A stretch of 5,134 bases of DNA, from positions 1-5,134 of the forward strand of contig JAHEFN010000195.1 of NCBI GenBank assembly GCA_024640185.1. Direction: 5' to 3'. Source of the stretch: Gemmatimonadota bacterium (GTDB taxonomy: Bacteria; Gemmatimonadota; Gemmatimonadetes; Gemmatimonadales; GWC2-71-9). This document shows, piece after piece, positions 1 through 5,134 of the stretch (its first letter is position 1; every line of letters starts with the position of its first letter). Under the pieces are notes generated by a model. That model saw nothing but the letters and a program-made list of their open reading frames with translations, was not told the origin of the DNA and did no database searches. The position numbers and the translations under genes are program-made.

Positions 1-2
1 TC

Positions 3-527
3 TCGGTGGCGCCGCTCGCGGGTCAGCGGATTCCGCTCGTCCCGGTCAGCTACCTGATCGCCGAGTCACCGGTCGACTCGTTCCTGGCGGCGGATCGCAC
101 CGCACGGCTCCGTTGGGCCGATACCCTGCTAAGCGACGTCCTGATGATGCGCGGCCCCGAAGTCGAGTGGGTCCTGCCGCCCGAGCTTCGGCGTGTTGCC
201 CAGCGGGCACCCGCCACGGTGACGGACCCCGATCGGATGGGGCAGTCCATCATGCGGTCGTCGAATCTCGACAAGGTGCCCGATCCCCTCCGCGGCTATC
301 TCCGTGGCCTCACCGCGATGACCAACGGCCGGTTGGTGATGATTCCCGCGGCGATCCGGTTCTCGGCAGACTCGGCGACCGGCGGTGTGCGAGCCGAGGC
401 GGTGCTGGTGCTGGCCGACACCCGCAACGGTGTGGTGGTCTGGCGCAGCGCACCGGTGGGTGTGGCCACCACCGCCGCCGCGGCCCTCGAGATCGCCATC
501 GCCCACATCCTACCGGACTTCGACTGA
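3..527 (+). CDS. Hypothetical protein, 5'-truncated by window edge
   Basis: I do not recognise this protein. The reading frame is open to the left edge. A GTG at position 6 could start a 173-residue protein, but the visible sequence begins at once with a beta-strand-like segment (AGQRIPLVPVSYLIAE). This looks like the first strand of a mature exported protein, so the true start and any signal peptide are probably upstream of the window. From the GTG: a first strand at about residues 5-20, a helical stretch (about 30-65) ending in the phrase WVLPPELRRVA, a long middle part with MTNGRLVMIP (about 105-115), and a final beta hairpin with AVLVLADTRNGVVVWRS (about 132-148), then a closing helix. 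The order of strand, helix and a 'property of the run, written back as a ratio' hairpin resembles periplasmic TolB/CsgG/LpoB-like lipoprotein domains, but that is inference from pattern only. It ends 3 nt before the dehydrogenase gene, so the two are probably co-transcribed. Confidence 0.7.
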   Translation, partial: SVAPLAGQRIPLVPVSYLIAESPVDSFLAADRTARLRWADTLLSDVLMMRGPEVEWVLPPELRRVAQRAPATVTDPDRMGQSIMRSSNLDKVPDPLRGYLRGLTAMTNGRLVMIPAAIRFSADSATGGVRAEAVLVLADTRNGVVVWRSAPVGVATTAAAALEIAIAHILPDFD

Positions 528-530
528 CTC

Positions 531-1547
531 ATGGCTATTGATGTCACCCTGATCCCGGGCGATGGAATCGGCCCGGAGATCACCGCCGCGGCCGTCAAGG
601 TGCTCGAGGCGACCGGCCTCGAATGGAACTTCGATCACCAGTTGGGCGGCATGGCCGCCGTGGCCGAGGGCGGCGACCCGATGCCCGCGGCGACGCTCGC
701 CAGCATCCATCGCACCAAGCTCGCCCTCAAGGGGCCGCTCACCACCCCGGTGGGGAGCGGGTTCCGTTCGGTCAACGTGGCGCTCCGCAAGGAGTTCCAG
801 CTCTTCGCCAACGTCCGTCCCGCCAAGACGATCATCCCCGGCCGACGGTTCGATCACGTCGACATCGTGATGGTGCGCGAGAACCTCGAGGGGCTCTACA
901 TCGGACAGGAACGTTGGGTCGAGGTCGACGGCGATCCCCACGGCCGGGCCGAGTCGGTGGCGGTCATCACCCGCACCGGCGCCGAGCGGATCGTCCGCTA
1001 CGCCTTCGAGTACGCCGTGCTCCACCGGCGCAAGAAGGTCACCCTGGTGCACAAGGCCAACATCCTCAAGAACACTTCGGGGCTCTTCCTCGATGTCGGG
1101 CGCGAGGTCGCCGCGGAGTACGCCGACCGGATCGAGTGCAATGACCTGATCGTCGACAACTGTGCCATGCAGTTGGTGATGCGGCCCGAGACCTTTGACG
1201 TCGTGGTGACCACCAACCTCTTCGGGGATATCCTCTCCGACGAGATCAGCGGCTTGGTGGGTGGGCTCGGGCTTGCCCCGGGCGGCAACATCGGGGTCGA
1301 TGGAGGCATCTTCGAGGCGGTGCATGGCTCAGCGCCTGACATCGCCGGCCAGGGGATCGCCAACCCTTCGTCGTTGATCCTCGCCTCGGCGATGCTCTGC
1401 GATCACATCGGCGAGGATGACGCGGCGGCCAAGATTCGCCGGGCGATCACCGCCACCATCGTGGCGGACGAGGTGGCGACCCGCGACCTCGGCGGCACGG
1501 CCAGCACCCGGGAATTCGGCGATGCCGTCGCCCATCGGGTGGCGTGA
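531..1547 (+). CDS. NAD-dependent isocitrate dehydrogenase (isocitrate/isopropylmalate dehydrogenase family)
   Basis: A 338-residue beta-decarboxylating dehydrogenase, the normal length for the short NAD-type enzymes. It would convert isocitrate to 2-oxoglutarate and CO2 in the cytoplasmic TCA cycle. The N-terminal LIPGDGIGPE motif (about residues 7-16) is the family signature. The substrate loop reads S80-V-N82-V-A-L-R86, matching the Ser113/Asn115/Arg119 pattern of E. coli isocitrate dehydrogenase. R96 (NVRP), R116 and Y123 (VRENLEGLY) match its Arg129, Arg153 and Tyr160. K175 (HKAN) is the catalytic lysine, and D209, D233 and D237 fit the metal ligands. HGSAPDIAG (265-273) has D270-I271 where NADP enzymes carry Lys-Tyr, which indicates NAD+. 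The stretch IVDNCAMQLVMRP is also found in Thermus homoisocitrate dehydrogenase, so that activity is the main alternative; isopropylmalate dehydrogenase is less likely. ATG at 531 follows the previous stop by 3 nt and has no clear Shine-Dalgarno, which suggests coupling. The 3' end overlaps the next gene by 26 nt. Confidence 0.93.
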   Translation: MAIDVTLIPGDGIGPEITAAAVKVLEATGLEWNFDHQLGGMAAVAEGGDPMPAATLASIHRTKLALKGPLTTPVGSGFRSVNVALRKEFQLFANVRPAKTIIPGRRFDHVDIVMVRENLEGLYIGQERWVEVDGDPHGRAESVAVITRTGAERIVRYAFEYAVLHRRKKVTLVHKANILKNTSGLFLDVGREVAAEYADRIECNDLIVDNCAMQLVMRPETFDVVVTTNLFGDILSDEISGLVGGLGLAPGGNIGVDGGIFEAVHGSAPDIAGQGIANPSSLILASAMLCDHIGEDDAAAKIRRAITATIVADEVATRDLGGTASTREFGDAVAHRVA

Positions 1548-1812
1548 AGTCCCCTGTGTCGAGTGCGGGACCTCTGTCCCGGACATCGATTTCGGGGAGC
1601 GCTGTCGGGCGTGTTTTCAGCGTCGGAAGCGCCGGGCTGCGAGGATCGCCCGGCGGGTGGCGTTGCTCTCCACCGCCGTGGCTGGGGCATGGGTCCTCTG
1701 GCGGCTGCCCGAGTCATCGCTGGGACGGTTCTACTCCGGGATGAGCATCCCCATCGTCTATCTCTTGGTCCGCATGATCGTGCACCGGTTCGCCATGGAG
1801 GTCCTGCCATGA
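1522..1812 (+). CDS. Small zinc-ribbon and transmembrane protein
   Basis: A 96-residue protein of unknown function. Two CxxC pairs, C12/C15 (CVECG) and C28/C31 (CRACF), 12 residues apart, make a treble-clef or zinc-ribbon knuckle that should bind one zinc ion. A strongly basic segment (about residues 34-45, RRKRRAARIARR) precedes a hydrophobic stretch (46-60, VALLSTAVAGAWVLW). A second one (about 74-87, MSIPIVYLLVRMIV) follows a short loop, so the protein is probably an inner-membrane hairpin with the ribbon on the cytoplasmic side by the positive-inside rule. ATG at 1522 is the only in-frame ATG/GTG close to the cysteines, and GGGAA at 1510-1514 sits 7 nt upstream. It lies in another frame inside the last 26 nt of the dehydrogenase gene. 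The stop overlaps the next start as ATGA (1809-1812). The cysteine and membrane pattern makes it credible as a gene; its role is unknown. Confidence 0.75.
   Translation: MPSPIGWREVPCVECGTSVPDIDFGERCRACFQRRKRRAARIARRVALLSTAVAGAWVLWRLPESSLGRFYSGMSIPIVYLLVRMIVHRFAMEVLP
1797..1801 (+). promoter_or_regulatory. Ribosome binding site fixing the DUF4139 start
   Basis: GGAGG lies 7 nt upstream of ATG 1809, inside the 3' end of the zinc-ribbon gene. It is the best Shine-Dalgarno match at any gene junction in the window. It fixes the start at 1809, although the same frame is open back to 1563. A signal peptide beginning exactly at that ATG agrees. Confidence 0.8.
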
Positions 1813-3209
1813 GTCGCCGCATCGCCCTGTCGCTTCCCGCGCTTCTCGCGCTGGCCACCGTGCCGGCGGTGGCGCAGTCCTCCCCGTCGGTCACCCTCTT
1901 CTCGAGCGGTCAATCGCTGGTGCGGCGTACGCTCACGGTCGAGCTCCCCCGTGGCACCTCGGTGCATCCGTTGGTGCTCGGCCAGTTCGATCCGACCACC
2001 CTCGCGCTGCTCGAGCCAGGCGTGACGCTCGAGGGAGTCTCCTACGACCCGGCCTCGGACGAGAACGCCCTGCTGCGCCGCCACATCGGGCGCGAGTTCG
2101 TCTTCCCGATCGGCACCAACGACCAGGTCCGGGCCCGGCTGGTGGGGATGGACCCCGAACGCTGGGAAATCCTCCCAGGCGATGTCGTCTCGGCGAACCT
2201 GACACCTGGCGTGGTCTTCAGCCGCCCGGGCCGACTGGTCTGGCCGCCCGAACTGGTCCCGGGCGACCCGGTCGCCGACGTGACCGTGACCAGTGATCGT
2301 GCCCGCACCACGCTGCCGCTGATGTACATGGTGCCCGGTGGCAGCTGGGGCGCCACCTATCGGCTCTTCCTGGGTCGTACGGCCCGGTTCGAGGGGGTCG
2401 CCCAGCTCAGCGCCGGGGTGTTGAACCTGGCCCAGGCCGAGGTGCAACTGTTGGCGGGGGAGATCGGGCAGCGGGCCACTCCGCAGGCCGCGTTCCGGCT
2501 TCAGGAAGGGATGCGGGCGAGTGCCTCGGACTTCAGCGGACGTGGCGTGCCCTCCAACGAGTCCATCGGCGAGGTCCGGCTCTACGCCATCCCCGGTCGG
2601 GTCTCCTTCACGCCCGGCACCCAGATGGTGTTGCCGCTCTTCGCACCCGCCGCCGTGGCGCCCGAGCTCCGGCTGACCGTCGGTGGCGCGCTGCCGTTCT
2701 ACGGTGGGGTCAACCAGTTCCCCGACGAGATGGAGGTGCCGGTCGACGTCGCCTACCGTTTCGAGCGGAAGCAGGGCACCACCTTCGGCGACCTGCCGCT
2801 GCCTGCTGGTGGGGTGATGGTCTACGACACCGACATGGCAGGCCGGGTCCAGCTGGTGGGGCAGGGTGGCATCGGCCACACCGCCCCGGGCGAGGAACTC
2901 GAGATCAGCACCGGCACCGCCTTCGACGTGACGGCCACGCGAACCCAGACGGACTACACCACGACCCGCGAGGTGGTGGCGGGCAACCGGACCCGCACGA
3001 TCGCCACCGTCGGCCAACGGGTGGTGCTCACCAACGCCAAGGACTCCGCGGTGACGGTCGAGGTGCGCGAGGACCGCGCCGGAGAGTGGCGCGTGCTCAC
3101 GTCCAGCGTCCCCCCGGTGCGACGGTCATCAAGTCGGGTCATCTTTCGGGTGACCGTGCCCGCCAAGGGCGAATCGACCCTCACCTATACGACCCGCGTG
3201 GTCTGGTGA
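1809..3209 (+). CDS. Secreted DUF4139 domain-containing protein
   Basis: A 466-residue exported protein. Residues 1-22 form a Sec signal peptide: basic MSRR, a hydrophobic core, and an AVA cleavage motif before Q23. No lipobox cysteine is present, so it should be periplasmic or outer-membrane associated. The mature start (about 28-65, VTLFSSGQSLVRRTLTVELP then FDPTTLALL) resembles the N-terminal strand unit of DUF4139/DUF4140 proteins, which typically reads 'Y..G.alVre...l.LP.G' then 'lDPtt'. W180 and Y184 (GGSWGATYRL) fit the 'W...Y' motif that opens DUF4139. The C-terminal part carries VVLTNAKDSAVTVEV (405-419) and closes with a 'vpa.ge..L.Y' strand (VPAKGESTLTYT), also typical of the family. 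The whole protein is predicted to be beta-rich. The biochemical function of the family is unknown. It overlaps the gene before by 4 nt (ATGA) and the gene after by 4 nt (GTGA), so it sits in the middle of a coupled run. The family call is confident; no function is assigned. Confidence 0.88.
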   Translation: MSRRIALSLPALLALATVPAVAQSSPSVTLFSSGQSLVRRTLTVELPRGTSVHPLVLGQFDPTTLALLEPGVTLEGVSYDPASDENALLRRHIGREFVFPIGTNDQVRARLVGMDPERWEILPGDVVSANLTPGVVFSRPGRLVWPPELVPGDPVADVTVTSDRARTTLPLMYMVPGGSWGATYRLFLGRTARFEGVAQLSAGVLNLAQAEVQLLAGEIGQRATPQAAFRLQEGMRASASDFSGRGVPSNESIGEVRLYAIPGRVSFTPGTQMVLPLFAPAAVAPELRLTVGGALPFYGGVNQFPDEMEVPVDVAYRFERKQGTTFGDLPLPAGGVMVYDTDMAGRVQLVGQGGIGHTAPGEELEISTGTAFDVTATRTQTDYTTTREVVAGNRTRTIATVGQRVVLTNAKDSAVTVEVREDRAGEWRVLTSSVPPVRRSSSRVIFRVTVPAKGESTLTYTTRVVW

Positions 3210-4057
3210 CCGCCCCACTCTCCTTCCTGCATTGTTCCGACCTGCATTTTGGTCGGGACGCCGACCTCGACCAGATCGCCGGGCTCGAGGCGCTGGCCGC
3301 TGCCCATCGGCCAACGGCGGTGGCGGTCGCCGGGGACCTCACCCAGCGGGCCCGGCATGGGGAATTCCAGCGGGCCCGGGTCTTCGTCGACGCGATGCGC
3401 GCCATTGCCCCCACGATCGTGGTGCCGGGCAACCATGATGTCGAGTGGTGGACCACGCCGTTCAACCTGATCGGCGCGGCGCCGAAGTACGAGAAGTACC
3501 GCCGGTACTTTGGGGATGTGTTGACACCCAAGCTGGTGGTCGATGGGGCGGTGCTCTGTGGCGCGTTGTCGTCGTACGGGGTGCACGCGGGATCGATGAC
3601 CTACAACCTCAACGACATGGCGGTGAAGGGACACCTCCCCGCGAGCGAGACCGAGCGGGTCGGGGCGCGATTCGCCGCCGAGCCGCCGGAGCTGTTGCGG
3701 GTGATGGTGATGCACCAGAACGTGCTGCGGGGCAGGATCTCCCAGCGGATGGGCTTGGCGCGTTGGCGGCAGGCGTGGCGTGACATCGCGGCGACGGGCG
3801 TCGACCTGGTGCTCTGCGGGCACGACCACGAGGAGGCCGCCGGCACCCTCCCCAACGGCGCCGTGGTGGCCACCAGTGGCACCCACACGCCGCGGACGCG
3901 GGGCGGCCGCCACTCCGCCTGCAACATCGTGGAGGCCGATGCCTCCACCATCACCATCCGGCACATGATCTGGGATCCCGCCACCAAGGTGTTCGAGCCT
4001 GGACCCGAGCAGGCCTTCCCGCGGGTGCGTGCCAGCCAGGCCGCCGGCGCCGACTGA
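3206..4057 (+). CDS. Calcineurin-like metallophosphoesterase (class III phosphodiesterase-like)
   Basis: A 283-residue cytoplasmic metallophosphoesterase with the full set of dimetal-site motifs: D12-x-H14 (SDLHFG), G43-D44 (AGDLTQRA), G75-N76-H77-D78 (VPGNHD), H170 (MVMHQN) and G205-H206-D207-H208 (CGHDHE). All expected ligands are present, so it should be catalytically active on a phosphodiester or phosphomonoester. The DLTQRA and VPGNHD context resembles the class III cyclic nucleotide phosphodiesterase (CpdA-like) branch, but the substrate cannot be read from sequence; nucleotide, lipid-headgroup or nucleic-acid phosphoesters all remain possible. There is no signal peptide. GTG at 3206 is chosen because it overlaps the previous stop as GTGA and places the first strand (LSFLHCSDLH) right after the start. 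An upstream in-frame ATG at 3086 would overlap the DUF4139 gene by 124 nt. No Shine-Dalgarno is visible before 3206, so translation probably depends on coupling. The SprT-like gene starts inside its last 29 nt. Confidence 0.92.
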   Translation: MTAPLSFLHCSDLHFGRDADLDQIAGLEALAAAHRPTAVAVAGDLTQRARHGEFQRARVFVDAMRAIAPTIVVPGNHDVEWWTTPFNLIGAAPKYEKYRRYFGDVLTPKLVVDGAVLCGALSSYGVHAGSMTYNLNDMAVKGHLPASETERVGARFAAEPPELLRVMVMHQNVLRGRISQRMGLARWRQAWRDIAATGVDLVLCGHDHEEAAGTLPNGAVVATSGTHTPRTRGGRHSACNIVEADASTITIRHMIWDPATKVFEPGPEQAFPRVRASQAAGAD

Positions 4058-4742
4058 GGGGCCGCCGATCTCCGCCCCGTTTTCGCAACTCGAACTCTCC
4101 TTCGACCGGGAGCCAGAGGCCGAGCTGCCGGCCCGTCTCCGGCGTCTGGGGCTCAGCAACGGCACACCGGTCACCTTGACCCGCAATCGCACCGTGCTGG
4201 TCTCCTGGGACGCCAGGGGCGGGCTCCGGCTCCATGCTGGCTACGCCTGGGCGCCCGACGAGGTCCTCGAGGCGATCGTCCGCTTCATCTCCCGGAAGGT
4301 GCCCCGGCGGGAGCGGCTGGCCGCACGACGCCGCTTCCTGGGGTTTCCCGTCGATCGGCACGTGCCGAGTCGGCGGTCACGGCGGGAGCGCCCGCCGCCG
4401 CCCGAGCACGCCCCGATCGTCGAGCGGCTGACCCGGCTGCATGAAATCCTCAACCAGCGCCACTTCGACGGCAGCCTCGCCTCGGTCCCGATTCGGGTCT
4501 CCGAGCGGATGGAGAGCCGGCTGGGCGATTTCGCCGCCGGTGATGACCGCCGGTCACTGGGGATCGGGATCTCGCTCCGGCACCTCAACCGGGACGGCTG
4601 GCCGGCGGTCACCGAGACCCTCCTCCACGAGATGATCCACCAGTGGCAGTGCGAGACCGGTCGGGAGGTCGATCATGGCGCCGCTTTTCGGCACAAGGCA
4701 CGGGAATTGGGGATTACGGCGAGGGCCCGGGCGCCGCGCTGA
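4029..4742 (+). CDS. SprT-like zinc metalloprotease-fold protein
   Basis: A 237-residue protein if begun at GTG 4029. The C-terminal half is a SprT-like domain (about residues 128-237): N142-x-x-H145-F146-D-G (the 'N..fFdG.L' motif), then a strand unit with RLGDF and SLGIGISLRHL, then H200-E201-M-I-H204 (HEMIHQWQ) as the zinc-binding catalytic helix, and H216-G-A-A-F220 (HGxxF) giving the third zinc ligand. Zinc-protease chemistry is therefore likely. SprT/Spartan relatives cleave DNA-crosslinked proteins, but that role is not shown here. The C-terminal zinc ribbon of classical SprT is absent: the protein ends about 21 residues after H216. The N-terminal half (about 18-110) contains NRTVLVSWD and LRLHAGYAWAPDEVLEAIVRF, resembling a strand and helix lead-in of other gluzincin-like proteins. 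It is followed by a basic, proline-rich linker (about 115-125). The start is uncertain: the first 15 residues are proline-rich low-complexity sequence, and a good ribosome binding site lies further downstream (see the separate entry). Confidence 0.85.
   Translation: MPARPPAPTEGPPISAPFSQLELSFDREPEAELPARLRRLGLSNGTPVTLTRNRTVLVSWDARGGLRLHAGYAWAPDEVLEAIVRFISRKVPRRERLAARRRFLGFPVDRHVPSRRSRRERPPPPEHAPIVERLTRLHEILNQRHFDGSLASVPIRVSERMESRLGDFAAGDDRRSLGIGISLRHLNRDGWPAVTETLLHEMIHQWQCETGREVDHGAAFRHKARELGITARARAPR
4056..4061 (+). promoter_or_regulatory. Candidate ribosome binding site inside the SprT-like gene start region
   Basis: GAGGGG overlaps the stop codon of the phosphoesterase gene. It lies 6 nt before an in-frame ATC at 4068. 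GTG 4029 has no comparable Shine-Dalgarno. This either marks an ATC start (very rare) or is chance in GC-rich DNA. Confidence 0.3.
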
Positions 4743-4746
4743 GCCG

Positions 4747-4775
4747 TTCACCTTTGCCGCTTCAGCCGTTAGTTT
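4747..4775 (+). promoter_or_regulatory. Weak candidate sigma70-type promoter upstream of the glutaryl-CoA dehydrogenase gene
   Basis: The 63-bp space between the SprT-like stop and the acyl-CoA dehydrogenase start is less GC-rich than its surroundings. TTCACC (4747-4752; 4 of 6 matches to TTGACA) and TAGTTT (4770-4775; 3 of 6 to TATAAT) are separated by 17 nt. This would place transcription start near 4782, leaving a short leader before the GGAG at 4792-4795. The match is weak and the host's consensus is unknown. Confidence 0.25.
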
Positions 4776-4791
4776 GCCCCCGTCTTTCACC

Positions 4792-4795
4792 GGAG
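4792..4795 (+). promoter_or_regulatory. Ribosome binding site of the glutaryl-CoA dehydrogenase gene
   Basis: GGAG lies 10 nt before ATG 4806. The spacing is slightly long but usable. It supports this ATG as the start. Confidence 0.6.
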
Positions 4796-4805
4796 TGGCC
4801 CTGCC

Positions 4806-5134
4806 ATGGCTGGATCGTCGGAGTACACAGGCGTCGATTTCTACGACATCGATTCGCTCCTCTCTGAGGAGGAGCGTGCCGTCAGGGATACCGTCCGTCA
4901 GTGGGTCAGCGATGAGCTGATGCCCGTGATCGGTTCCTGCTATGACGAGAGCCGCTTTCCCAAGGAGTTGATCCCCGGGATGGCGGAGCTGGGGCTCTTC
5001 GGGGCCAACCTCCCCGAGGAATACGGCTGTGCCGGGCTCAACAACGTCGCCTATGGCCTGATCATGCAGGAGCTCGAGCGGGGCGACAGCGGCATCCGCT
5101 CCTTCGCCTCGGTCCAGGGCGCCCTCGTGATGTA
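4806..5134 (+). CDS. gcdH: Glutaryl-CoA dehydrogenase, N-terminal part (cut by right edge)
   Basis: The first 109 codons of an acyl-CoA dehydrogenase family flavoprotein; the gene runs off the right edge. Glutaryl-CoA dehydrogenase oxidises and decarboxylates glutaryl-CoA to crotonyl-CoA in the breakdown of lysine, tryptophan and some aromatic or C5 dicarboxylic compounds, passing electrons through ETF to the respiratory chain. The visible part is the N-terminal helical domain. EEYGCAGLNNVAYGL (71-85) and ELERGDSGIRSFASVQ (89-104) closely match the human enzyme's GYGCAG...VAYGL and ELERVDSGYRS segments. E91, R98 and S99 line up with human mature Glu87, Arg94 and Ser95, which hold the gamma-carboxylate of glutaryl-CoA, so glutaryl-CoA is favoured over ordinary fatty acyl-CoA substrates. 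The catalytic glutamate and most of the FAD site lie beyond the window. It is separated from the upstream run by 63 bp and may have its own promoter. Confidence 0.93.
   Translation, partial: MAGSSEYTGVDFYDIDSLLSEEERAVRDTVRQWVSDELMPVIGSCYDESRFPKELIPGMAELGLFGANLPEEYGCAGLNNVAYGLIMQELERGDSGIRSFASVQGALVM

Noticed and set aside
510..1325. 271-codon minus-strand frame opposite the dehydrogenase gene
   Set aside because: The + strand encodes a well-conserved enzyme. The antisense frame has no motifs and exists because of codon third-position GC bias.
1563..1808. Upstream extension of the DUF4139 reading frame
   Set aside because: A GGAGG site and a signal peptide both fix the start at 1809, and the extension would overlap almost the whole zinc-ribbon gene.
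1417..1812. Longer version of the zinc-ribbon protein starting at ATG 1417
   Set aside because: It would overlap the dehydrogenase gene by 131 nt and add an Arg/Pro-rich tail typical of out-of-frame translation. ATG 1522 has a plausible ribosome binding site and a small overlap.
1758..3017. 419-codon open frame on the minus strand, opposite the DUF4139 gene
   Set aside because: Its translation is low-complexity, rich in Arg, Gly and His, with no recognisable motif. The + strand here has a signal peptide, a strong ribosome binding site and family motifs. It is a high-GC shadow.
3086..3205. Upstream extension of the phosphoesterase to ATG 3086
   Set aside because: It would overlap conserved DUF4139 C-terminal sequence by 124 nt. 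GTG 3206 gives the normal short distance to the first metal-binding motif.
3185..4192. 335-codon minus-strand frame opposite the phosphoesterase gene
   Set aside because: Same reason: the + strand carries all five metallophosphoesterase motifs, and the antisense translation is compositionally biased with no family signature.
4700..4760. Possible transcription terminator after the SprT-like gene
   Set aside because: There are GC-rich inverted fragments around 4722-4738, but I find no clean stem-loop followed by a T run, so no terminator is called.
4753..4777. Bacteroidetes-type promoter (TTTG and TAnnTTTG)
   Set aside because: TTTG at 4753 and TAGTTTG at 4770 are suggestive, but the second lacks one T and the spacing is about 13 nt instead of about 19.

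Overview
The window is about two-thirds G+C. Protein-coding sequence fills almost all of it, and every supported gene is on the + strand. I see no rRNA, tRNA, CRISPR array, insertion sequence or other sign of mobile DNA. Long open frames on the minus strand are shadows produced by high-GC codon use. Base composition, tight gene packing, frequent GTG starts and the gene mix (an NAD-type isocitrate dehydrogenase, a secreted DUF4139 protein, a SprT-like protease and glutaryl-CoA dehydrogenase) suggest an aerobic, free-living, high-GC bacterium. Gemmatimonadota would fit, but that is an impression from gene style and not something a marker gene here proves.

Layout: (1) positions 3-527, the 3' part of an unrecognised gene cut by the left edge; (2) 531-1547, an isocitrate/isopropylmalate-family dehydrogenase, best read as NAD-dependent isocitrate dehydrogenase; (3) 1522-1812, a 96-residue zinc-ribbon plus transmembrane protein whose start lies inside the dehydrogenase gene; (4) 1809-3209, a secreted DUF4139-type beta-rich protein; (5) 3206-4057, a calcineurin-like metallophosphoesterase; (6) 4029-4742, a SprT-like zinc metalloprotease-fold protein; (7) a 63-bp gap holding a weak candidate promoter; (8) 4806 to the right edge, the N-terminal 109 codons of a glutaryl-CoA dehydrogenase.

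Genes 1 to 6 are packed as a single transcriptional run: the junctions are a 3-nt gap, a 26-nt overlap, a 4-nt ATGA overlap, a 4-nt GTGA overlap and a 29-nt overlap. Co-transcription and translational coupling are likely. The functions do not form an obvious pathway. Isocitrate dehydrogenase (TCA cycle) and glutaryl-CoA dehydrogenase (lysine/tryptophan/aromatic breakdown to crotonyl-CoA, then acetyl-CoA) both belong to central carbon catabolism. The four genes between them look like an envelope or housekeeping cassette of unknown purpose.

Nothing here is clearly a new defence, mobile or biosynthetic system. The items most worth checking are the small zinc-ribbon membrane protein embedded in the dehydrogenase 3' end, the conservation of the overlapping four-gene cassette, and the start of the SprT-like gene, where a good ribosome binding site points to an ATC codon.
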